Of a DNA stretch of 18,411 bases, positions 1 to 5,669 are shown in pieces. A program made the position numbers and the translations under genes. The DNA lies in contig CANQSG010000019.1 of NCBI GenBank assembly GCA_947626485.1, positions 1 to 18,411 on the forward strand. Direction: 5' to 3'. This stretch comes from an uncultured Clostridia bacterium. GTDB lineage: Bacteria > Bacillota > Clostridia > Oscillospirales > Acutalibacteraceae. The notes under the pieces were generated by a model. The model had not been told where the DNA came from and ran no database searches. It saw nothing but the letters and a program-made list of their open reading frames with translations. Position 1 is the stretch's first letter. The number at the start of each line of letters is the position of its first letter.

Positions 1-582
1 ATCGTCGACCTCGGCGCCGGCACGACCGACATCGCCACGTTGTCCATGGGCGGCATCGCGCAGTGCAGCTCTGTCAAGCTGGCGTCGGGCGATTTCGACG
101 AGCTCATCACGCGCTACGTCCGCAAGGAATTCAACATCATCATCGGCCCGCTGACCGCCGAATACATCAAAATGCAGATCGGCTCCGTCGTCCGCCGCCC
201 GGTCGAGGTCGCCGTCACCGCCAAGGGGCGCAACCTCTTCAGCGGCCTGCCGCAGACCTTCGAGATCACCTCCTCGGAAATTTACGAAGCCCTTTCCGAC
301 GCCGCCGAGAGCCTCTGCAACGAGGTGCGAAAGGTGCTCGAGCGCACCGACCCCGACCTCGTCGCCGACATTCTCGAGGACGGCATCCACCTGACCGGCG
401 GCGGCTCCCAAATCCACGGCATGGATGCGCTGCTCTCTGAGGTCATCGGCACGAAGGTCATTCCGGCGCAGGATCCGACCCACAGCGTCGTCAAGGGCAC
501 GACCATCGCCCTGAAAAACCCCAAGCTGCTCAAAAACGTCGATTTCCAGTATCGTTCGATGCAGGAATTGATCGTCGATTGA
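1..582 (+). CDS. mreB: MreB-family rod-shape actin homologue, C-terminal part (5' end outside window)
   Basis: The frame is open from base 1 and ends at TGA 580-582, giving the last 193 residues. MreB-type proteins polymerise on ATP under the membrane and guide lateral wall synthesis. The piece starts inside the second phosphate-binding motif (DLGAGTTDIATLSMGG, residues 2-17, usually DIGGGTT in MreB). It keeps the region after it (TAEYIKMQIG, where MreB/Mbl usually read TAE-x-IK-x-x-IG), an ITSSEIYEAL helix and the adenosine-binding LTGGGSQIHGMD. The Ala in DLGAG and the ending QYRSMQELIVD differ from textbook MreB, so it may be an Mbl- or MreBH-like paralogue; I cannot tell which without the N-terminus. 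No hairpin terminator is visible before the feo promoter. The family call is firm, the exact paralogue is not. Confidence 0.85.
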   Translation: MVDLGAGTTDIATLSMGGIAQCSSVKLASGDFDELITRYVRKEFNIIIGPLTAEYIKMQIGSVVRRPVEVAVTAKGRNLFSGLPQTFEITSSEIYEALSDAAESLCNEVRKVLERTDPDLVADILEDGIHLTGGGSQIHGMDALLSEVIGTKVIPAQDPTHSVVKGTTIALKNPKLLKNVDFQYRSMQELIVD

Positions 583-609
583 CAAATTTTAATACCCTCT
601 TTTCCCGCG

Positions 610-638
610 AAAAAATTTTTTTAAAAATTTTTGAAAAA
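610..638 (+). promoter_or_regulatory. AT tract upstream of the feo promoter (UP-element-like)
   Basis: Almost pure A/T (A-runs and T-runs, with one G) in otherwise GC-rich DNA, lying just upstream of the -35 box at 643. This is where the alpha subunit C-terminal domain contacts UP elements, so it probably strengthens the feo promoter. It is not a convincing terminator for the preceding gene, because no GC stem precedes the T-run. Function is inferred from position and composition only. Confidence 0.45.
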
Positions 639-642
639 ACAG

Positions 643-671
643 TTGACAAACGCGGGGGAAGGGGGTATAAT
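643..671 (+). promoter_or_regulatory. sigma-A promoter of the feo locus
   Basis: TTGACA (643-648), a 17-bp spacer and TATAAT (666-671) are a perfect consensus match. The predicted start is near 678, at the left edge of the palindrome 680-695, so a repressor bound there would block initiation. Confidence 0.9.
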
Positions 672-679
672 ACAGCATG

Positions 680-695
680 GTTAGCAAAAGCTAAC
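680..695 (+). promoter_or_regulatory. operator 1, DtxR-family-like palindrome
   Basis: GTTAGCAAAAGCTAAC is a perfect inverted repeat (6-bp arms, 4-bp centre) covering about +3 to +18 of the feo transcript. GTTAGC/GCTAAC arms resemble boxes of the DtxR/IdeR/MntR metalloregulator family, though the classic DtxR consensus has a shorter centre. It does not look like a Fur box. The regulator is inferred. Confidence 0.7.
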
Positions 696-714
696 TTTAT
701 TTTAGGCGAATGCG

Positions 715-730
715 GTTAGCCTCGGCTAAT
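715..730 (+). promoter_or_regulatory. operator 2, DtxR-family-like palindrome
   Basis: GTTAGCCTCGGCTAAT, with one arm mismatch at the last base, lies 35 bp (start to start) downstream of operator 1 and upstream of feoA1. It matches the reverse complement of operator 3 at 15 of 16 bases. It could act as a second repressor site or roadblock. Confidence 0.6.
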
Positions 731-766
731 TCGAGGCAGCAGCAAAACGGACGGGAAGGGTGCTAT

Positions 767-982
767 ATGATGCCGTTGACCTTTGCAACGCCGGGGGAGG
801 AAACCCTGATCCGGCACATCGGCGGCAAGCCGGAAGTCAAAAAACATCTCGAAAATCTCGGGTTTGTCGTCGGCGCCGGCGTGACCGTCATCAACACGAT
901 CGGCGGCAACGTCATTGTCAACATCAAGGATTCCCGCGTGGCAGTCAGCCGCGAAATGGCGCAGAAAATTATGGTCGGTTGA
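767..982 (+). CDS. feoA: FeoA family protein (first copy)
   Basis: A 71-residue SH3-like FeoA protein, the small cytosolic partner of the FeoB ferrous-iron transporter. The start is ATG 767 (or the adjacent ATG 770), preceded by GGAAGGG at 754-760; upstream in-frame starts have no ribosome site and run into operator 2. The family pattern is visible: PGEETLIRHIGG, then KKHLENLGFVVGAGVTVI, then a terminal strand pair with VNIKDSRVAVSREMAQKIMV. It is the first gene after the operator-controlled promoter, 36 bp ahead of a second feoA. It is more divergent than the second copy, lacking the PLGDPVEI segment. FeoA is thought to assist or regulate FeoB; why two copies are kept is not known from the sequence. 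Confidence 0.9.
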   Translation: MMPLTFATPGEETLIRHIGGKPEVKKHLENLGFVVGAGVTVINTIGGNVIVNIKDSRVAVSREMAQKIMVG

Positions 983-1018
983 CCGTAAATTTTTAAAAAC
1001 AGCAAGGAGGTTTCCGCG

Positions 1019-1240
1019 ATGCACACACTGCGAGACGCAAAAATCGGCGAGACCGTTCGGGTCGTCAGGCTCAACGGCACGGGTGCGGTCAAGCGCCGCA
1101 TCATGGACATGGGGATCACAAAAGGAGTCGAGATTCGGGTGCGCAAGGTCGCGCCGCTCGGCGACCCGGTCGAGATCACGGTGCGGGGCTATGAGCTCTC
1201 GCTCCGCAAGGCCGACGCCGAAATAATCGAGGTCGAGTGA
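1019..1240 (+). CDS. feoA: FeoA family protein (second copy)
   Basis: A 73-residue protein with canonical FeoA features: MHTLRDAKIGETVRVVRLNG, the VKRRIMDMGITKGVEIRV helix-strand, the highly conserved APLGDPVEITVRGYELSLRK, and the terminal EIIEVE. An excellent AAGGAGG (1004-1010) lies 8 bp before the ATG. It sits 36 bp after feoA1 and is presumably co-transcribed with it. Six bases after its stop comes an intrinsic terminator, so the feoA pair can be made as a short message without feoB. The role is inferred from the family: a small SH3-like protein acting at the cytosolic side of FeoB. Confidence 0.95.
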   Translation: MHTLRDAKIGETVRVVRLNGTGAVKRRIMDMGITKGVEIRVRKVAPLGDPVEITVRGYELSLRKADAEIIEVE

Positions 1241-1246
1241 CCCCGC

Positions 1247-1268
1247 GCGGCGACGCGCCGCTTTTTTT
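1247..1268 (+). terminator. intrinsic terminator between feoA2 and feoB
   Basis: GCGGCG-ACG-CGCCGC forms a 6-bp all-GC stem with a 3-nt loop (1247-1261), followed by seven T (1262-1268). It would end many transcripts before feoB unless there is read-through. Confidence 0.8.
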
Positions 1269-1277
1269 GCCCCACCT

Positions 1278-1293
1278 GTTAGCCGAGGCTAAC
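1278..1293 (+). promoter_or_regulatory. operator 3, DtxR-family-like palindrome before feoB
   Basis: GTTAGCCGAGGCTAAC is a perfect inverted repeat 10 bp after the terminator T-run and 40 bp before the feoB start. I see no convincing -35/-10 pair around it, so either a weak promoter lies hidden here or the site acts on read-through transcription. Confidence 0.6.
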
Positions 1294-1333
1294 GCAAAAA
1301 AATGACAAAAAAGGAAGAGAGGCGTAAAAAGGA

Positions 1334-3727
1334 ATGGAATCCATACGAATTGCGCTGGCGGGCAACCCCAACAGCGGCAAAACGACCCTGTTTAACGCGC
1401 TGACCGGCTCGAACCAGTTTGTCGGGAACTGGCCGGGCGTCACCGTTGAAAAGAAAGAGGGAAGTCTCAAAAAGCACGAAGACGTCACGATCATGGATCT
1501 TCCGGGCATCTATTCGCTGTCCCCCTACACGCTGGAGGAGGTCGTCGCCCGGAATTACCTGATTGGCGAGCGCCCCGACGCGATTTTGAACATCGTCGAC
1601 GGCACGAACCTCGAACGCAATCTCTACCTGACGACCCAGCTGACCGAGCTCGGCATCCCGGTCGTCATCGCGATCAACATGATGGACGTCGTCCGCAAAA
1701 ACGGCGATCAAATCCATATCGAGGAGCTTTCCCGGGAGCTCGGCTGCCGGGTCGTCGAGATCTCCGCGCTCAAAGGCACCGGCATTTTCGAGGCGGCCGA
1801 AGCGGCGATCGACGCGGCGCAGCACACGAAAACGGTGCCGATGCACACCTTCTCCGGCGCCGTCGAGCATGCGATCGCCCATATCGAGGAGGCCGCCGTG
1901 CACGATATGCCGCCCGAGCAGCAGCGCTGGTACGCGATCAAGATCTTCGAGCGCGACGAAAAGGCGCTCGAGGCGCTGCACCTGCCCGAGCAGGTTCTGA
2001 CCCACATTGAAAAGGATATCCAGGCCGCCGAGACCGAGCTCGACGACGACGCCGAAAGCATCATCACCAACGAGCGCTATCTCTACATCGCCTCGGTCAT
2101 GAAGGGCTGTTATAAGAAAAAGAAGGCGGGCTCGATGTCCACGTCGGACAAGATCGACCGCGTCGTCACCAACCGGTTCGCCGCCCTCCCGATTTTCGCC
2201 GTCGTGATGTTCCTCGTCTACTTCATCTCGGTGACGACCGTCGGCGCCTGGGCGACCGACTGGACAAACGACGGCCTCTTCGGCGACGGCTGGCACCTGT
2301 TCGGCATCGGGACCGCGTCGTTCGAGCAGGCGCAGACCGATTTCGCGAAGGAAGCGGTCTGGACAGATGACGTCACCGGGCAGATTCGTTCCGCCGCCGC
2401 CGCGGGTGTGATCGGTGCCGACGACCTGCTCGCCGCCGTCGAGGACGAGGATTTCGGCGCCTTTGAAGAGGCCTACGGCTCCTTCGGCGCCTCGCTCGAC
2501 GAGGCCGGTTATCCGATCTGCGATGCGGTCGACGCCGCCCTCGAATCGGACGACGCGCCCGACCCCGCCGCCTTCCCGGTCTGGGTGCCCGGCATTCCGG
2601 TGCTCGTGGAGCAGGGGCTGACGGCGCTGCACACGCCTGATTGGCTGAACGGCCTGCTCATCGACGGCATCGTCGGCGGCGTCGGCGCCGTGCTCGGCTT
2701 TGTCCCGCAGATGCTCGTGCTGTTCCTCTTCCTCGCCTTCCTCGAATCCTGCGGTTACATGGCGCGCATCGCCTTTGTGATGGACCGCATTTTCCGCAAA
2801 TTCGGCCTTTCGGGTAAATCCTTTATCCCGATGCTCATCGGCACCGGCTGCGGCGTGTCCCGCACGATCGAGAATGAGCGCGACCGCCGCATGACGATCA
2901 TGACGACGACTTTCATCCCCTGCGGCGCAAAGCTGCCGATCATCGCGCTGATCGCCGCGGCACTCTTCAACCGCGCCTGGTGGGTCGCGCCGAGCGCCTA
3001 TTTCCTCGGCGTCGCCGCCATCGTGTTCTCGGGCATCGTGCTCAAAAAGACGAAGCTCTTCGCCGGCGACCCGGCGCCCTTCGTGATGGAGCTGCCGGCC
3101 TATCACTGGCCGACCTTCTCCAACCTGATGCACAGCATGTGGGAGCGCGGCAGCTCCTTTATCCGCAAGGCCGGGACGATCATTCTTCTGTCCTCGATCT
3201 TCATCTGGGCGACCTCCTGCTTCGGCGTGGTCGACGGCAGGTTCCTGTTTGACCGGGAAATGGAACTCGAAAACAGCCTGCTCGGCATCGTCGGCAACGC
3301 GATCTGCTGGATTTTCGCACCGCTTGGCTTCGGCAGTATCAAGGCCGCCGTTGCGACGATCATGGGGCTTGTCGCGAAGGAGGAAGTCGTCGGCGTCTTC
3401 GGCGTGCTCGATTTCGAGGGTATGACGCGGCTCGCCGCCTATTCCTTCCTGATCTTCAACCTGCTTTGCGCGCCCTGCTTCGCGGCGATCGGCGCGATCC
3501 GGCGGGAGATGAACTCGGCAAAATGGACCTGGTTTGCTATCGGGTATCAGTGTGTCTTCGCCTACTGCATCGCCCTGATCGTCTACCAACTCGGTATGCT
3601 CTTCCTCGGGCAGGGCAACCCGGTCGGCGTCGTCTTTGCAGTCCTCATCGCCGCCTTCCTGCTCTATCTGCTGCTGCGCCCCGCCCCGAAGACGGAATCT
3701 GCTGCACACTCGCTTGCAAAGCACTGA
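1334..3727 (+). CDS. feoB: ferrous iron transporter FeoB
   Basis: A 797-residue inner-membrane Fe(II) transporter with an N-terminal G domain: G1 GNPNSGKT (10-17), G2 around T37, G3 DLPG (55-58), G4 NMMD (115-118), G5 SALKGTG (144-150). A helical region to about 265 follows. The membrane core begins near 283 and contains WLNGLLIDGIVGGVG (438-452), FIPCGAKLP (528-535), the second gate-type repeat IMGLVAKEEVVG (676-687) and LCAPCFAAIGAIRREM (711-726). The start is ATG 1334, fitting MESIRIALAGN; AGGAAGAGAGG (1312-1322) is the likely ribosome site. Two oddities: an acidic insertion between the first membrane helix and the core (about 311-420), and a five-residue gap in the usual GC-x-V-P-x-x-M-(A/G)-(A/S)-R-T motif, read here as GTGCGVSRTIENE (503-515). 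The frame is otherwise intact. Confidence 0.97.
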   Translation: MESIRIALAGNPNSGKTTLFNALTGSNQFVGNWPGVTVEKKEGSLKKHEDVTIMDLPGIYSLSPYTLEEVVARNYLIGERPDAILNIVDGTNLERNLYLTTQLTELGIPVVIAINMMDVVRKNGDQIHIEELSRELGCRVVEISALKGTGIFEAAEAAIDAAQHTKTVPMHTFSGAVEHAIAHIEEAAVHDMPPEQQRWYAIKIFERDEKALEALHLPEQVLTHIEKDIQAAETELDDDAESIITNERYLYIASVMKGCYKKKKAGSMSTSDKIDRVVTNRFAALPIFAVVMFLVYFISVTTVGAWATDWTNDGLFGDGWHLFGIGTASFEQAQTDFAKEAVWTDDVTGQIRSAAAAGVIGADDLLAAVEDEDFGAFEEAYGSFGASLDEAGYPICDAVDAALESDDAPDPAAFPVWVPGIPVLVEQGLTALHTPDWLNGLLIDGIVGGVGAVLGFVPQMLVLFLFLAFLESCGYMARIAFVMDRIFRKFGLSGKSFIPMLIGTGCGVSRTIENERDRRMTIMTTTFIPCGAKLPIIALIAAALFNRAWWVAPSAYFLGVAAIVFSGIVLKKTKLFAGDPAPFVMELPAYHWPTFSNLMHSMWERGSSFIRKAGTIILLSSIFIWATSCFGVVDGRFLFDREMELENSLLGIVGNAICWIFAPLGFGSIKAAVATIMGLVAKEEVVGVFGVLDFEGMTRLAAYSFLIFNLLCAPCFAAIGAIRREMNSAKWTWFAIGYQCVFAYCIALIVYQLGMLFLGQGNPVGVVFAVLIAAFLLYLLLRPAPKTESAAHSLAKH

Positions 3728-3743
3728 AAGGGGAGAGGGAAAC

Positions 3744-3917
3744 ATGCCTGCCTGGTTGACAAATACGCTGCCGACGGTGCTCATCTGCCTCGCCCTCGCC
3801 GTCGTCGTCTTTCTCATCCTGCGCTCGATGATCCGCAAGCGCAAGAACGGCGGGAGCGGCTGCGGCTGCGGCTGTGAAAATTGCGCCGCCAAAAGCGCCT
3901 GCCACCCGAAAAAGTAA
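3744..3917 (+). CDS. FeoB-associated Cys-rich membrane protein
   Basis: A 57-residue protein 16 bp after feoB, starting at ATG 3744 behind AGGGGAGAGGG. It has one membrane helix (about residues 8-26, LPTVLICLALAVVVFLILR), a basic stretch (MIRKRKN) and a glycine/cysteine tail with GCGCGCENCAAKSAC. Five Cys lie in the last 22 residues. This is the layout of the small FeoB-associated Cys-rich proteins that follow feoB in many Clostridia. By topology (positive-inside rule) the tail is probably cytosolic, where it could hold Fe(II) leaving FeoB, but no function is established. The longer open frame starting at 3636 only overlaps the feoB end and is not used. Confidence 0.85.
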   Translation: MPAWLTNTLPTVLICLALAVVVFLILRSMIRKRKNGGSGCGCGCENCAAKSACHPKK

Positions 3918-3928
3918 ACGCAAAAGCC

Positions 3929-3971
3929 AAGCGCCCTGCCGGCGGAAAACCCGTTGGCAGGGCGCTTTTCT
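3929..3971. terminator. bidirectional terminator between the feo locus and spoIVA
   Basis: A perfect 12-bp stem (AAGCGCCCTGCC at 3929-3940 with GGCAGGGCGCTT at 3956-3967) around a 15-nt loop. T-rich sequence follows it on the plus strand, and a TTTT lies just beyond it on the minus strand. It serves the convergent gene pair on both sides. Confidence 0.85.
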
Positions 3972-3984
3972 GTCTGTTGTACGA

Positions 3985-5463
3985 TCAGAGGATAATGCAG
4001 ATAAGACCGCTGCAGCCCTCGTTGATGACCCGTTCGATGGTCTCCTGCAACCGCATTCGCGCGTCGCCGGGCATGCGCGCCAGCTTCGTGTGCAGCCCCT
4101 CGTTGACGAGCTCGTGAAGCGATTTTCCGAAAATATTGGAATCCCAGATCTTGACCGGGTCCTCCTCGAATTCCTTGAGCAGATAGAGCACGAGATCCTC
4201 GCTCTGCTTTTCGCTGCCGACGATGGGGCTGACCTCGGTCGTGATGTTGGCCTTCATCAGGTGGATCGAGGGGGCGGAGGCGCGCAGCCGGACGCCGTAA
4301 CGCCCGCCCTGCCGCATGATCTCGGGCTCCTCGAGGGTCAGCTCCTCGATCGACGGCATGACGATACCGTACCCCGTCGCCTCGACCTCGTCGAGCGCGT
4401 CCTTGACCCGCAGATACCGCCGCTGCATTTCGGACAGCGTGCGCATCGTCTCGAACAGCCCCGGGTCGTCCTGTACCGTCAGCCCCGTCGCTTCGGACAA
4501 AATGCGGTAAAAGAGGGTGCGCTCGATCTCGGCGCGCAGCGAAACGCAGCCGGTGCCGAGGTCGATGGATTCGATTTCGGCGTGGGTGACCGATTCGCAG
4601 TCGCGTAGCGCGGTTTCGAGGAGCGAAACGTCGCGGATGCGGCGCATTTCGTCGGCGGCGCGGCGCACCGTGTCGGTCAGGGCGCCCCGCAGCCAGTGGT
4701 CGGCGGCGAGGGTGTTAATCCAAAGCGGCAGGCCGACGGTGATCTCCTTGATCGGAAATTCGAGCAGAATTTTCGAGAGGATCAGCCGGATGGTCTCCTC
4801 GTCGAGGTCGAGACAGCTGACCGGCAGGACGGCGACGCCGTATTCCTCGCTCAACTCCGCTGCGAGCGCCTGCGCCGTGGACGAGGTCGGGTCGGCGCAG
4901 TTGAGCAGCACGACAAAGGGCTTGTGGATCTCCTTAAGCTCCGAAACGACGCGCGCCTCCGCCTCGGCGTATTCCTCGCGCGGGATGTCGCTGATGCTGC
5001 CGTCGGTCGTCACGACGAGCCCGATGGTCGAATGCTCCGAAATGACCTTCTGCGTGCCGATCTCAGCCGCCATGTTGAAGGGGATCGCCTCGTCGTACCA
5101 CGGCGTTTTGACCATGCGGGGCTGATCTTCCTCCAGATAGCCGAGGGCGCTCGGCACAATGTAGCCGACGCAGTCGATCAGCCGCACCTGAAAGCTCGCG
5201 TTGCCGTCGAGCCGCACCGGCACGGCGTTTTCCGGGATGAACTTCGGCTCGGTCGTCATAATCGTCCGCCCCGCAGACGACTGCGGCAGCTCGTCGGTCG
5301 CCCGCTCCTTGAAATAATCCTCGGTGATGTGCGGGATCACCAGCGTATCCATGAAGCGCTTGATAAAGGTGGACTTCCCGGTGCGCACCGGCCCGACGAC
5401 GCCGAGATAGATGTCGCCGCCGGTGCGCGCGGCGATGTCGGTATAAATGCCTGCGTTTGTCAT
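3985..5463 (-). CDS. spoIVA: stage IV sporulation protein A, spore-coat basement ATPase
   Basis: At 492 residues it has the same length as Bacillus subtilis SpoIVA and resembles it throughout. SpoIVA binds the outer forespore membrane, hydrolyses ATP and polymerises into the basement layer of the coat. Visible marks: IAARTGGDIYLGVVG (10-24), Walker A GPVRTGKS (24-31), TIMTTEPKF (68-76), DCVGY (97-101), EHSTIGLVVTTDGS in the GTPase-like fold, and a conserved C-terminus ending in NEGCSGLICIIL, where Bacillus has NEGSGGLIAIIL; the C-terminal region mediates membrane targeting and assembly. I chose ATG 5463 (MTNAGIYTDIAARTGG) because it matches the family N-terminus and follows AAAAGGGACGGG; the longer frame to 5604 runs through the promoter region. 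It is transcribed away from spoIIGA-sigE. Confidence 0.97.
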   Translation of the reverse strand: MTNAGIYTDIAARTGGDIYLGVVGPVRTGKSTFIKRFMDTLVIPHITEDYFKERATDELPQSSAGRTIMTTEPKFIPENAVPVRLDGNASFQVRLIDCVGYIVPSALGYLEEDQPRMVKTPWYDEAIPFNMAAEIGTQKVISEHSTIGLVVTTDGSISDIPREEYAEAEARVVSELKEIHKPFVVLLNCADPTSSTAQALAAELSEEYGVAVLPVSCLDLDEETIRLILSKILLEFPIKEITVGLPLWINTLAADHWLRGALTDTVRRAADEMRRIRDVSLLETALRDCESVTHAEIESIDLGTGCVSLRAEIERTLFYRILSEATGLTVQDDPGLFETMRTLSEMQRRYLRVKDALDEVEATGYGIVMPSIEELTLEEPEIMRQGGRYGVRLRASAPSIHLMKANITTEVSPIVGSEKQSEDLVLYLLKEFEEDPVKIWDSNIFGKSLHELVNEGLHTKLARMPGDARMRLQETIERVINEGCSGLICIIL

Positions 5464-5498
5464 AGCAACCCGTCCCTTTTCGGTGAACTCTCGATACA

Positions 5499-5527
5499 TA
5501 GCTATGCCGGTTCGGACAGCGTTATGC
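5499..5527 (-). promoter_or_regulatory. candidate sigma-E promoter of spoIVA
   Basis: On the minus strand GCATAAC (5527-5521), a 14-nt spacer and CATAGCTA (5506-5499) fit the sigma-E pattern (KMATATT, about 14 nt, CATAnnnT) at 5 of 7 bases in the -35 and the core CATA in the -10. The leader to ATG 5463 would be about 28 nt. spoIVA is sigma-E-dependent in Bacillus, which supports the call, but the match is only moderate. Confidence 0.4.
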
Positions 5528-5597
5528 ACATTGTTTTCGAGACGGGGAAGAGCGCCGCGCCGACCTCTGCTTTCTTGACAAAAAACCGCATGAGAAT

Positions 5598-5630
5598 GTG
5601 ACATAAAACCCGCCCGACGCAGATTATAAT
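5598..5630 (+). promoter_or_regulatory. candidate spoIIGA-sigE promoter with an over-long spacer
   Basis: A perfect TATAAT (5625-5630) lies 39 bp before the spoIIGA start. At the normal 17-bp distance there is no -35 match, but GTGACA (5598-5603, 5 of 6) sits 21 bp upstream. This resembles the Bacillus spoIIG promoter, whose 22-bp spacer makes it depend on Spo0A. Weak Spo0A-box-like words are nearby: TTCGAGA 5536-5542, CTTGACA 5574-5580 and TGTGACA 5597-5603. The -10 is solid; the rest is inference. Confidence 0.45.
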
Positions 5631-5669
5631 AGGAATAGAAAATCGCGCAGAAGCGAGGCGGGAAGCGGC

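Noticed and set aside
611..632. A-run/T-run repeat as a terminator for the MreB-family gene
   Set aside because: It can self-pair only through A-T pairs and has no GC stem; an UP-element role fits its position better.
1289..3892. Very long open frame (867 codons) on the minus strand opposite feoB
   Set aside because: The translation is Arg/Asp/Gly/Glu-rich and low in complexity, has no known motif or ribosome site, and mirrors the codon bias of GC-rich feoB, which is a certain gene.
5575..5630. TTGACA (5575-5580) with TATAAT (5625-5630) as one promoter
   Set aside because: The spacer would be 44 bp, far outside any workable range; GTGACA at 21 bp is the better candidate.
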